Both the position numbers and the translations under genes were made by a program. Below are positions 1 to 9,331 of a DNA stretch of 64,000 nucleotides, one piece after another (within the stretch, counting starts at the first letter, position 1; each line of letters starts with the position of its first letter). Location: contig OZ034977.1 in the NCBI GenBank assembly GCA_964030785.1, positions 26,563,652 through 26,627,651 of the forward strand. The letters are read 5' to 3'. This DNA comes from Siderastrea siderea (Eukaryota; Cnidaria; Anthozoa; Scleractinia; Rhizangiidae). The notes beneath the pieces are model-generated. The model did no database searches. It saw only the letters and a list, made by a program, of their open reading frames with translations, and had not been told where the DNA came from.

Positions 1-1112
1 CAGTTCTTCGAAATTTGTCCTCAAAGGAGTTGTACCTTAAACGAGCGCGCAAGACGGTGGCAAAGATGATGAGACTGCAGTGGACACAAGATCTAGACAT
101 TGAAACTTTGGATGCTAGGGGGCACTGGGCAACCATGGAAGAACTGTTAGAAGTGGTGACATTTCATTTGCCTCGTTACGAGAACACTGTGAAGACGTGC
201 AAAACTATTCCAGGTCAAGTTAATCCTTCGGACTTAACCTTTGCCACGAAATTTGTCGCAGTGTATTTGTTCATCAAGGTGAAGGGGTCTCGCCCTATGA
301 CTTATCAGTATTTGACAGTGGACATGGTCAGAGCAGCTAAGGAGAACGGGGGATTCATCGACCAGAAAAAGTTCAAGACTGCTAGCAAATATGGATTTGA
401 CTCCTTAATTCTGACCGATGCAAGCATGCAGGTGCTCGATAGCTACATAAATTTCGTAAGGCCATTGCTAAAACCCCAGTGCGAGTTTTTTCTTGTCACG
501 AAAAATGGAGGCCAGCACATCAAATTGGGCGACGTCATGAGTAAATTAGTGTTTGATGCAATTGGAAAGTACATTCATCCGACCCGCTATCGTCAAATTG
601 TCGAAACGCAAAGCCTCAATCTGCTCTCTAGCAAGGAGCAAAGAATATTGTCAGAAGACCAAAAACACAGTTCTGCGGTCGCCAAAGTTCACTATCAGAA
701 GCAGAGATCGCGCGAAGTTGCTGTGAAGGCTCACGAGTGTCTACAAAAACTGCAAGGTGTCAAAGGGTCGGAGGTGGACAAGGATGTCAATTCGAGGTTC
801 AGCGGTTCGAGCTCGGAACCGGCAGTTGAAATTTTAGAATCGAGAAGCACCCCTCGCAAAAAGGAAACCCCGCCCAGTCATGCCTTGCGCATTCAAAGGA
901 ATCATCATCGTCGGGTTTTGAAATTCACATCAGATGAGGATGATTTCCTAAAGGAAGGGATAAGACGATACGGAATCGGGCAGTGGACGGCTATTTTGAG
1001 GGATCCAGACTTTACATTTCAGGATGGAAGGGCGGCCGATTCTTTGAAGAAGAGGGCTGAGTTAACGCTCTCCTTGGACGGAATACACGACCAAAATCAA
1101 TACCTCGAATAG
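1..1112 (+). CDS. Tyrosine recombinase with C-terminal Myb-like domain, copy 1 (5' end outside window)
   Basis: The reading frame is already open at the window edge, so the N-terminal third is missing. Base 1 corresponds to base 4621 of the complete copy at 4014-5699, and the two are closely similar in DNA and protein. The recombinase signature is intact: box I Arg in KGSRPMTY, the HxxR motif as IHPTRYRQ, then His and the nucleophile Tyr in KHSSAVAKVHY. The C-terminus keeps the Myb-like segment (FTSDEDDFLKEGI ... GQWTAIL) and has a slightly longer tail than copy 2. Two AATAAA signals follow at 1198-1203 and 1207-1212. It converges on a helicase-gene fragment on the other strand, the same arrangement as in copy 2. 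No stop or frameshift is visible in the part present. Family assignment is from motifs only. Confidence 0.8.
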   Translation, partial: VLRNLSSKELYLKRARKTVAKMMRLQWTQDLDIETLDARGHWATMEELLEVVTFHLPRYENTVKTCKTIPGQVNPSDLTFATKFVAVYLFIKVKGSRPMTYQYLTVDMVRAAKENGGFIDQKKFKTASKYGFDSLILTDASMQVLDSYINFVRPLLKPQCEFFLVTKNGGQHIKLGDVMSKLVFDAIGKYIHPTRYRQIVETQSLNLLSSKEQRILSEDQKHSSAVAKVHYQKQRSREVAVKAHECLQKLQGVKGSEVDKDVNSRFSGSSSEPAVEILESRSTPRKKETPPSHALRIQRNHHRRVLKFTSDEDDFLKEGIRRYGIGQWTAILRDPDFTFQDGRAADSLKKRAELTLSLDGIHDQNQYLE

Positions 1113-1401
1113 TATTTGAAAAAGAACGCTTCAAACGTCACAACACTGACTGCAATCGACAGACACATTTTAATATCGCTCGCCATGACATTGTACAAAT
1201 AAAGGCAATAAATATTCTACGCTTGTTGTTAACTCGATGACCGCTTCCTATTATTGTAGTTTTTACATCAAGTTTCTCTGCTTCTTTAAATAACTTATAT
1301 CGGGAAAACTACATGCTCTTACATCGATTTCACACTGAAATGAAACGCTATCGTTTTACGACGGTACGCATGCAATATTCACTTTTTACTATAGTAACTG
1401 T

Positions 1402-1857
1402 CTATAATGTTCTTCGGTCTTTTGGTGTTATTGAGTCGTTGTCACTTTCACCACCGTTGTCCTCACTATTCTCTGCATTTCTGCCCTTCTTGTTAGAGGT
1501 CTTCATTGGGCCTTGAGTGCTTATGGCGCTAAAAAAGAACGCCACGCTCTTAACGCCTGTAAAAAATGGAAAGAAAAATCAGTTGTTTTTTACTGGGAGT
1601 GTTAACAAGATATGTGATACGTCTTGTTTTAAGAATGTTCACAGTGAATACAAACCTTGTAATGCCTTATCGCAAGCATCTCTGGTCTTGCACACCTCAT
1701 CCCATGCTCGTTGCAGTCCATCACTCACGTTACGTACGTACTTTGCGCTCACAATGCTACACTTATTCACAATTAGTGGGCTCAAGTAGCACAACGTCGC
1801 GCCCTTAACTTTTTCACTGCTCAGTTGCCGACAGGGATAATTCGTACTCCTCAACAT
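1402..1857 (-). pseudogene. Truncated copy of the SF3-helicase gene (first two coding exons only)
   Basis: Exons at 1656-1857 and 1402-1556 on the minus strand match the first two coding exons of the gene at 5913-9218. The first exon is exactly 202 nt in both copies. It shares PCRQLSSE / PCRQLNSE, GKCSI / NKCSI and KTRDACD / ATRDACD, and ends in a comparable donor. The second exon shares the segment FFFSAISTQ after a TTTACAG acceptor, then an acidic stretch, and stops at TAG (1402-1404). A complete reading would give about 118 residues with no helicase domain. It lies tail-to-tail with recombinase copy 1, so the two-gene order predates the duplication. It could be a decayed copy or a short product retaining only the N-terminal domain; I favour decay. 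Confidence 0.65.
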
Positions 1858-1868
1858 CTTGCGACTGA

Positions 1869-2117
1869 TGTAGCACAAGAAAGTGTTCTGCTTTTATAGC
1901 AAGCAATCCTGCGTAATCTCATTGAATAAACATTGCCTTTGTTCTAGTGCGCTTCAGTTGTTTTAATTGGATGTGGAAAAAACTGCAGAGGAAAATGTTG
2001 TCACTTTCATTGTTCGCTTTGACACTGAAACAGTCATCAGCCAACTCGAGTAATGAATAACTACTGAATTGCATCATGCATCTACGTGCAGTGTTGATTA
2101 TTCGTGTTTCCTTGTAA
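1869..2117. other. Non-coding stretch; nothing recognised
   Basis: Upstream of the truncated helicase gene. No motif, repeat or coding potential was recognised here. Confidence 0.4.
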
Positions 2118-2279
2118 TCCATAAAATCCGTAAAACCCGAGGCTCGATAAATCGAATAATGGTCATTACTTATGAATAATGTAGAGGAATATGCTGTAAT
2201 TTAATATGTTTTTGACTTTTCCGTGGAATCCGCTATGTCCGTAGAATCCGCCATCTAGAAAAGAGTATCATGATCTATG

Positions 2280-2335
<56 letters not shown>

Positions 2336-2650
2336 GGAGAGATTATTATTATTTTTGAATCCGTAAATTCCGTGAAATCCGTTGTATCCACCCTAAAAAG
2401 AGAAGTTCTGCGCAGAGTAGAACTTACAGTTCTTGCGGATATGTCTGAATGGAATATATTATTCTCATTTTATATTCATATTTCCATGAAATCCGTATAA
2501 TCCGTTGTTTCCGCCCTTATAAATATAAAGTTAGTAAAATGACAACTTCCACTGTCGGTTTTCTGTTCATACTGGGTGGAACCAAGAGTTTATTTTAATA
2601 TACGGAATGAACGGATTTTCCGGATTTCTCGGATTTGTTTGTTCCGTTTT
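2118..2650. repeat. Degenerate tandem repeat built on an AATCCGT-like motif
   Basis: Clusters of AATCCGT / TTCCGT / ATCCGCC recur at about 2220-2255, 2358-2392 and 2484-2515, roughly 128 bp apart, with an inverted cluster (ACGGATTTTCCGGATTT) at about 2610-2640. The copies are diverged. The array sits between the two recombinase/helicase units. A simple (TA)n followed by (GA)n tract interrupts it at 2278-2343. Confidence 0.55.
2278..2343. repeat. (TA)n(GA)n microsatellite
   Basis: Alternating TA then GA/GGGA dinucleotides are directly visible. Confidence 0.9.
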
Positions 2651-2873
2651 ATGATGTGATATTTGAAACAAGAGAGGAATGATTTGGGCCTATCTTGCTT
2701 ATCTGAACTCTTAAGGAGATTCGACAATCTAATGCTAGTAACTTTGTCCTTTTTATTTCAGCAAGGTTAAATACTGTCGATGCATTTAATATTTTCCATG
2801 TACCTGCTCAGACTTAACAGATTAAACCAAAATAACTATCTCATGCGGGAGATGAAGTAAAAGTATTTCAAAG

Positions 2874-2918
2874 GGAACAGAAATTTTGGGAAACGATCTT
2901 ATACGTTTCCCAAAATTT
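2874..2918. other. loxP-like palindrome, candidate recombinase site
   Basis: Two perfect 15-bp inverted arms (AAATTTTGGGAAACG at 2881-2895 and its reverse complement at 2904-2918) flank an 8-bp asymmetric spacer, ATCTTATA. This is the geometry of Cre/Flp-type sites. The left arm, part of the spacer and seven bases upstream (2874-2900) recur exactly at 12268-12294. The recombinase gene lies 1.1 kb downstream. The structure is seen directly; the function is inferred. Confidence 0.55.
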
Positions 2919-3067
2919 TTACTTTCAAATTTGAACATGTTGTAGCATGATTTTATCAATCAAATCTTGGCTGTTGTATCTGTTCAGTATAGAGAGTCAT
3001 AAGATGCTTTGGCATATTTTATGCATCCTTTACGTGGCTTTTTAACTTACTTTTATTTTTTAGCACT

Positions 3068-3621
3068 GTTCCCATTTTTGCTTTGGGAACGTTCCGATTA
3101 AGAGATGATTGTTCCTCTTTGGAGTGGTCCTTTTAGCATCAAAAGGAACAAATTGCTGTTAAAAATAGGAACAAAGTGTTCATTTAGAGCTAAAAAGAAC
3201 CTTTTGTTCCGAATTTTTAACATTGAAAGGAACTTTTTGTTCCTAAATGAGTGGCCTAGGAACAGGTGTTCCCAATGGTATTGTTCCTCTTTTATCATTT
3301 TGGTCCTTTTTAATCGCTTGAGGAACAATTGTTCCCATTAATGCGTTCCGTTTTAGAGTGGCTGTTCCTTTATGCTGACACGAGGAACTTTGGTTCCCAA
3401 TTAATTACGTTCCTTTTTTTGTAAAGGAACGTTTGTTCCTTTCTAACATTGTTCCTGTTTTGAAAAATTGGTTCCTTTTCATTCACTTGAGGAACAATTG
3501 TTCCCATTAACAGGTTCCGTTTTGAACGAACTGTTCCTTTTTATTGGCACGTGGAACAGTTTGTTCCTAACCATTAGTTCCTATTTATGTAAAATGGTTC
3601 CTATTTAGAAATGACAGTTCC
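3068..3621. repeat. Iteron-like cluster of GGAAC/GTTCC pentamers; candidate replication origin or enhancer
   Basis: I count about 32 exact GGAAC or GTTCC pentamers in both orientations within about 555 bp, where about one would be expected by chance. Several form pairs, including the perfect 14-bp palindrome GGAACAATTGTTCC at 3322-3335 and again at 3491-3504. These lie within a larger repeat of about 170 bp. The cluster lies 0.4-0.95 kb upstream of the recombinase start. Dense bidirectional short motifs near an SF3-helicase gene recall the pentamer-array origins of small DNA replicons, but binding is not demonstrated. Confidence 0.7.
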
Positions 3622-3782
3622 TTTGTACATCTTGTTCAACGGAAACATTCTTCTTTTCTTGCCATCTATGATTTTATCGCTTTTTAATTGGCAAAAACAT
3701 TTGGTGTAGTGTTTTAAGTTTCAAACAACACGAAGCAGTGTCAATAGCAGATTTTTAAAGACTTTTCGAGGCCCTTATAGAC

Positions 3783-3938
3783 TTGCCCGGGCAAGGTTGA
3801 ATATAATCGCACCAACGCCATATATCACCTCGAATTTGTAAGCTTACTTAAGAATAATGAACAGTGGCAAGCAGACACATACCTGAGCAAGCAGGGGCAA
3901 GTTGGGGCAGGTTGGGGCAAGTTTAAACTTGCACAATA
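3783..3938 (+). promoter_or_regulatory. GGGGCAAGTT repeats immediately upstream of the recombinase gene
   Basis: Repeats of GGCAAG are followed by three close copies of GGGGCA(A/G)GTT and an inverted pair (GCAAGTTTAAACTTGC), ending about 80 bp before the start codon. The position suggests promoter elements; no TATA box or known factor site is claimed. Confidence 0.35.
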
Positions 3939-4013
3939 CAGCCATTGTTTTTTGTCGCCTTTGTGTTTTGTTCACTATTTATGTAAGTGGAACAAATTGT
4001 GTGGATCACTCAG

Positions 4014-5699
4014 ATGTCCGACATGAACAAAAAGGGTAAGGTTGACTGGTCGAAAATCGATGGCTCATCACCAAAACCAAAACGGCTTCACTTGCAAAAA
4101 GAAGAAACAGATAGCTTGTATCACTGTCCAATACAAACGTGTGATCACGATGGATTTAAAAGTCAACGTGGCTGCAGGAAACATGTGAACACCAAGCACA
4201 GTTGGTTCTTTTTCTTTGACGAAAAACCCGACGTTTCAAGTACCAAAGAACTTGCCGATGATGATACATCGGGTGAAATCACAAAACAAACTGCCAGGGT
4301 AATGCCTTCGTTTTCAGTTTCCAGCCAAATTGGCGAGTTATTCACGAAATGGTTGACTGGAAGTGGTGGGGGTTGCAAGAAAGATCGTGCAGCTCAGCAG
4401 ATAGCCAAGAGATGCTTTAAATTTCTCAAATTTTGCTGCGAAGATGAAGAGGAATTGAGTTTTGAAGTGCTGGACTTTAGCCTGTGTTCTCATAGTCTGT
4501 TGTTCAAGTTTATCGACCACTTGCAAGATGCATGCAAACTCGGACACGGCGGCCGATTGGGCTACATTGATGCGATCTCCGAATTAATCGACTTCAGAAA
4601 AATAAACGGCGCATCAGACACAGTTCTTCGAAATTTTTCCTCAACGGAGTTGTACCTTAAACGAGCGCGCAAGACGGTGGCAAAGATGATGAGACTGCAG
4701 TGGACACAAGATCTAGACATTGAAACTTTGGATGCTAGGGGGCACTGGGCAATCATGGAAGAACTGTTAGAAGTGGTGACATTTCATTTGCCTCGTTACG
4801 AGAACACTGTGAAGACGTGCAAAACTATTCCAGGTCAAGTTAGTCCTTCGGACTTGACATTTGCCACGAAATTTGTCGCGGTGTATTTGTTCATCAAGGT
4901 AAAGGGGTCTCGCCCTATGACTTATCAGTACTTGACCATGGACATGGTCAGAACAGCGAAGGAGAACGGGGGATTCATTGACCAGAAAAAGTTCAAGACC
5001 GCTAGCAAGTATGGGTTTGACTCCTTAATTTTGACCGATGCAAGCATGCAGGTGCTCGATAGTTACATCAATTTCGTAAGGCCATTGCTAAAACCCCAGT
5101 GCGAGTTCGTTCTGGTCACGAAAACTGGAGGCCAACACAGCAAATTGGGCGACGTCATGAGTAAACTTGTCTTTGATGCAATCGGAAAGTACATTCATCC
5201 GACGCGCTATCGTCAAATTGTCGAAACGGAAAGCCTTAATCAGCTCACTAGTAAAGAACAAAGGATTTTGTCCGAAGACCAAAAACACAGTTCAGCCGTC
5301 GCCAAAGTTCACTATCAAAAGCAGAGGTCGCGCGAAGTTGCTGCGATGGCCCACGAGTGTCTACAAAAACTACAAGGTACCAAGGGATCGGAAGTGGACA
5401 AGGAAGTCCACACGAGGTTTGGCTGTTCAACTTCAAGCTCGTCGCCATCAGTTGAAACTGCAGAAAGAACAATCACGCCTCCCAAAAAGGTTGTCTCCTC
5501 AACTACACCCTTGCGCATTCAACGGAGCCATCGTCGGATCTTAAAATTTACGACCGACGAGGACCAATTTCTAAAAGAAGGGATAGATAAACACGGGTTT
5601 GGACAGTGGACTGCCATCTTGAGAGATTCCGAATTCAAATTTCAAGAGGGAAGAATGGCAGACTCTTTAAAGAAAAGGGCCGAGCTCAAATTCATGTAA
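4014..5699 (+). CDS. Tyrosine recombinase with C2H2 finger and Myb/telobox-like domain, copy 2 (complete)
   Basis: Single exon of 561 residues, starting at the first in-frame ATG (MSDMNKKGK). An N-terminal C2H2-type finger has Cys38, Cys43, His57 and His62. A helical region follows, then a tyrosine-recombinase catalytic domain: box I Arg300 (KGSRPMTY), a lysine-rich strand around 325-333, HxxR at His395-Arg398 (HPTR), His425 and nucleophile Tyr434 (HSSAVAKVHY). All expected catalytic positions are present. Residues from about 508 to the end resemble a Myb/telobox helix bundle (FTTDEDQFLKEGI ... GQWTAIL). Enzymes of this family cut and rejoin DNA at specific sites through a 3'-phosphotyrosine; Crypton-type transposons encode them in animals. 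The finger and Myb domain would add DNA specificity. The gene converges on the helicase gene 213 bp away. A Crypton relative is the nearest known category, but the helicase pairing is not one I recognise. Confidence 0.85.
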   Translation: MSDMNKKGKVDWSKIDGSSPKPKRLHLQKEETDSLYHCPIQTCDHDGFKSQRGCRKHVNTKHSWFFFFDEKPDVSSTKELADDDTSGEITKQTARVMPSFSVSSQIGELFTKWLTGSGGGCKKDRAAQQIAKRCFKFLKFCCEDEEELSFEVLDFSLCSHSLLFKFIDHLQDACKLGHGGRLGYIDAISELIDFRKINGASDTVLRNFSSTELYLKRARKTVAKMMRLQWTQDLDIETLDARGHWAIMEELLEVVTFHLPRYENTVKTCKTIPGQVSPSDLTFATKFVAVYLFIKVKGSRPMTYQYLTMDMVRTAKENGGFIDQKKFKTASKYGFDSLILTDASMQVLDSYINFVRPLLKPQCEFVLVTKTGGQHSKLGDVMSKLVFDAIGKYIHPTRYRQIVETESLNQLTSKEQRILSEDQKHSSAVAKVHYQKQRSREVAAMAHECLQKLQGTKGSEVDKEVHTRFGCSTSSSSPSVETAERTITPPKKVVSSTTPLRIQRSHRRILKFTTDEDQFLKEGIDKHGFGQWTAILRDSEFKFQEGRMADSLKKRAELKFM

Positions 5700-5792
5700 A
5701 AATGTAAAAATAATTGCTTCAGAGTACACGCTGTATGTTGGAGTCTCGAGATTGTGACTTAAATCACAGACAGCATAACTCAACAGGAAATC

Positions 5793-5798
5793 TTTATT
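5793..5798 (-). terminator. AATAAA polyadenylation signal of the helicase gene
   Basis: AATAAA on the minus strand, 114 nt past the helicase stop codon and 93 nt from the end of the convergent recombinase gene. Confidence 0.6.
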
Positions 5799-5912
5799 AT
5801 AGACTTGCAAAAACCAAAACCTTTCGTTTCGATTGACATTGTGATCGTGTACATTTTAGGCTTACTCCTTCTACTATTTGTACTACTGCTACTAACACTA
5901 CAACTTTTAAAT

Positions 5913-8900
5913 TCATTTCTGACTCTGGTAGTAGTTAAAGAGGGTGTTCTTCGGTTTCTTGGCAACCGGCTGACTTCGGGGAAGACCACCTCTCGTCGGC
6001 CTCTTTTTCCTCGCGGGTGAGGGATTGCAGCTGGTTGACTGAGGAGTTATGAAGAGTTCTTCTTCGGCGTTGTCGTCTTCCAGTTCTGGTGGAGTTTGTG
6101 CCTCAGTCGGCAGGGGCTCTGCAACGCTTTTGACTAGGTGCTGGTCCTCCTCGCGAAGAATTCCAAGCTCTATGCATACCCTTCTCCGCTCCTCCACTGC
6201 CTCCTTAGTGTTCAATGTGACGAGGTTGCGATGGTGTAGCTTGAGCTTCTCGCACAAAATCTCTTTATAGGCTCGCAGGTTCTTAAGGAGAGACGGATCC
6301 AGAGCCGCGTTACATTTCTCAACACATTCCTTCAGGTCCTTCTCTGTAGACCTAAGCCAATTTCCCGCGTAGGCTGAACGCGCCTTTTCGCGACGCAGCT
6401 CCTCCTCGGCCGCCTTCTGAACACGTTCGTGCCTCTGAATGTCTCGGACAATTGGACTTGGAATGGGCTCGTCTGGGTTGATGGGGAGCAGTCTTGCGTT
6501 CTGGCTCGACACGCCCCTGCGTCGGAAAAGAGCTTGCCTCCTTCCGTGCTGCTCTTGTTGCAACCGCTCTTCTTCGTTTCTTCTTCTCTGCTCCATTTTC
6601 AGCATCTGCTCTAGTTGTCTTCGGCGCAGAGTACCAGGGTGCGACTGCTCGATAAGATTTTGCAACTCCTTCACTCGATCGTCTTCCGGGGAGCTGTCCG
6701 TGTCGTCGGGGTGTGTGTCGTCAGTTAGTGCCTCCTCAACCTCGTCGGCCGGTGCATCCTGAGTCAAGAGTGCAGGCAGCGACAGAGCTCTTATCGCTCC
6801 CTTCTCCTCCTCCAAAAGAACACCCTCGGCAGCAGTGAGTTCGCCTTCACTAGCGCTGGTTTCTTCTTCGTCTGCCGACTCTTCATCTTCTTCCGGTGCC
6901 TTAGCCATCTGCGCGGCCCAAATGACACAATCCATTGCGTGTTTTTTCATCCACGCAGAGGCTCTCTTTTTCGGCTGTGGTAGGCTTCGAAAGGTATAAG
7001 TCCTCAACCTTCTGTCCATAGCGGGCTGGTCGGCTGGACCAAAGTCAAGCTTTCGCTGCGAGGTTATCAACATCGGGCACCGATTTATGAAAGCCCGTGC
7101 GTTTCGGTACTTGACGTCATGTGCGGCGTAGCCTCCTTGGGTTAAAATCTTCCAGTCGTCCATGTCAAGTGTCTTTTCTGTGGCCTCATCAATGAATATC
7201 ACCTCTGTGTATGGTGTTATCATTGACTTGTTAAAGGCGCGTTGTTTCGTAACAGTGGCTACATTCCCGTGATGGATAAGACCGAGAATTGGAAAGAACA
7301 AACTGGTTTTTCCGCTGTTTGCGTCACCCACTAAGCAGGGAACTTTATCCTTGTGACGTTTCTGATTATAGCTCAGCAGTTTTAGGAAATCGTCGCAGAA
7401 GTTCCTTAGGTCCTGCTCTCCGAGGCTGTTTTCCAGAACTTCTTTGAAGTACTTTGGATCGGGATCTCTTGCTGGATCATAAGGGCAGAACGCTCTTGGC
7501 GACACCTTACCAATTTGGTGATCTTGAATGGCATTTTCAAGGAAGGATCGCCTCTTTATAGACCAACACCAGCCATCGTTCACCTCGATTAGATCATGGT
7601 TGATGGTCAACGGCGCAAACAGTTCGCAGAACGGGTCTGACAGAAGTCCTATGACGTTCCTCATCTCTCGAACCAGTCTGGCCTTGAAAAACTCGTTTGT
7701 TGCCATGGTGTTGATGAACGCCGCGGCATCGCATTTGTAAGCATAGGTGAACTTCGAGCGCGCCTCTTTTTTGTAAACTGTTCCACGATGGCTGGCGTAT
7801 CCTAGCCTATTCATTGCGATCGATATATCGTTTATTAAAACCGTCAACTTGTCTGATAGCATCTTATCCCCACTGGTCTCCTCGAGTGATGAACTTGAGG
7901 ATTCGCTGCTTACACCAGCTGCATCAAAGCCAAATTTGTCGACTCGCAGCCCTGCTCCGATGAGTTTGTCTGTTGCTGTTGCCAAAGAGGACTGGAAACG
8001 TGAGTTAACCAGAGTCACTCGGACCACGTTTTCGGAACCACATTCATCTAGCTCCTGCGATGACGGTATTTCCTCGCCGACTACACTTCGAAGCTCCTTC
8101 GCGAAACTCTGCCTGTAGGAAGATTGTACCAGCTCTTCCATGAAGGAATTCTTGTGGTCTTTGAGAACCTTGTAGAGTTCTTTCATAGCCTCACATTCTT
8201 TACCTTCTGTAAACGTAACCTGTGAAAACAAATATTCGCCATTAGAGAATACAGTTACAACGCATATACATGTATTGCAATTGGGATACTGGTTCAAGCC
8301 TGGCCTGTTTTTTTTTCTTTTCTTTCATTTCCAGTATCATTTTTGGGCCTGTAGATTTTATTTAACGCATTCAGAAAGTGCTGTTATATTGGAATTGATG
8401 AAAGCAAAGCCCCTGATTTTTATTCGGACAATACAAATACAATTACCAAACCAGAATAATTGTAAAATGTGCCCGAGTGTCACCTGTAATCTTAGGTTTC
8501 AAATGGCATTTAGTTTGTTTCGGTTCGTTTGAAACTTACTGCATATGGTGTTTTTGTTCAAGGACAACTGCAAAACTCTTCAGTAACCTTCAAGGAAATC
8601 TATTTTGACATTCATAAATGAAATAACATGATTCTTTACCTTGTTAGCTGTGACACTCACACCATGTTTCAACAACTTTTTGTGTACTGTAATGGGGTTT
8701 GCTGGAGCACCGTTAGGCGTCGTCAAAGCGAGCCAGTAAGATATAGCGGGATAAAGTGATTTGTTCACAACTGCAGGATTTCCATCGATCCATTGTTGAG
8801 TTGTGCTGGTTGGAACTTGGCTGGATGTCGATTCGTCACTCTCATCACTCTCTTCTTCATGTTCTTCATTCACTTTAGCCTTACTCTTCTCCTGCGTGCT

Positions 8901-9218
8901 TATTGCACTGAAGAAAAATGCCGCATCCACAATTTCTGAAAAGGAAGAGCAAAACTTTTAAACCACGCTTTTGGTAGCTTGAAAACAGTAAAGAGTCACG
9001 TTTTGACAATACCAACCTGAAATGGCCGTGTCGCAAGCATCTCGCGTTGCGCAGATCTTATCCCAAGACTTCTTGAGATCCCTTTCCTTGACGTCGCATA
9101 CACATTTAGCACTTATAATGCTGCATTTTCCAGATACAACAGGACCCATGAAACACAAGGCATTTCCCTTTATGGCCTCACTGTTCAACTGTCTGCAAGG
9201 CTGTTTGGCCCGCAACAT
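5913..9218 (-). CDS. Superfamily 3 DNA helicase with long acidic/coiled-coil tail (three coding exons)
   Basis: Exons 9017-9218, 8640-8935 and 5913-8219 join in frame (GT-AG at both introns; donors CAG|GTTGGT and AAG|GTAAAG) to give about 934 residues. SF3 helicase motifs lie in exon 3: Walker A GDANSGKT near residue 464, Walker B VIFIDEA with Asp510-Glu511, and motif C PMLITSQ near 548. This is the type in replication initiators of small DNA viruses and related elements, which melt origins as hexamers. After the ATPase core come an acidic stretch (about 580-670), an Arg/Glu-rich probable coiled coil (about 680-830), basic clusters (ARKKRPTR, KKPK) and a C-terminal KNTLFNYY that resembles a degenerate PCNA-binding box. 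The function of exon 1 is unknown; it has many cysteines. An acceptor at 9229 and a possible donor at 9331 suggest an untranslated leader exon upstream. No clear HUH nickase motif was seen. Confidence 0.8.
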
Positions 9219-9331
9219 CTTTGCGGATCTGATAGAAATGAATCAAAATAGTTTGAGAAGTGGCTCTTTAATAATTATGCGATAAGATAGTTGTGAGATC
9301 AGAAGGAATAAATTTGACAGAAAAGCACATA

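Noticed and set aside
2276..2500. 76-codon frame with Ile/Tyr and Arg/Glu repeats
   Set aside because: Product of the (TA)n(GA)n microsatellite.
3098..3341. Open frames on both strands in the GGAAC cluster
   Set aside because: Overlapping frames reflect repeated pentamers; no domain or splice sites.
3068..3621. CRISPR array
   Set aside because: Motifs are 5 bp, in both orientations and unevenly spaced; the genome is eukaryotic.
5913..8219. Endogenous parvovirus or polyomavirus
   Set aside because: The SF3 core is similar, but the gene is spliced, about 930 residues, with a long novel tail, no capsid gene nearby and a recombinase partner.
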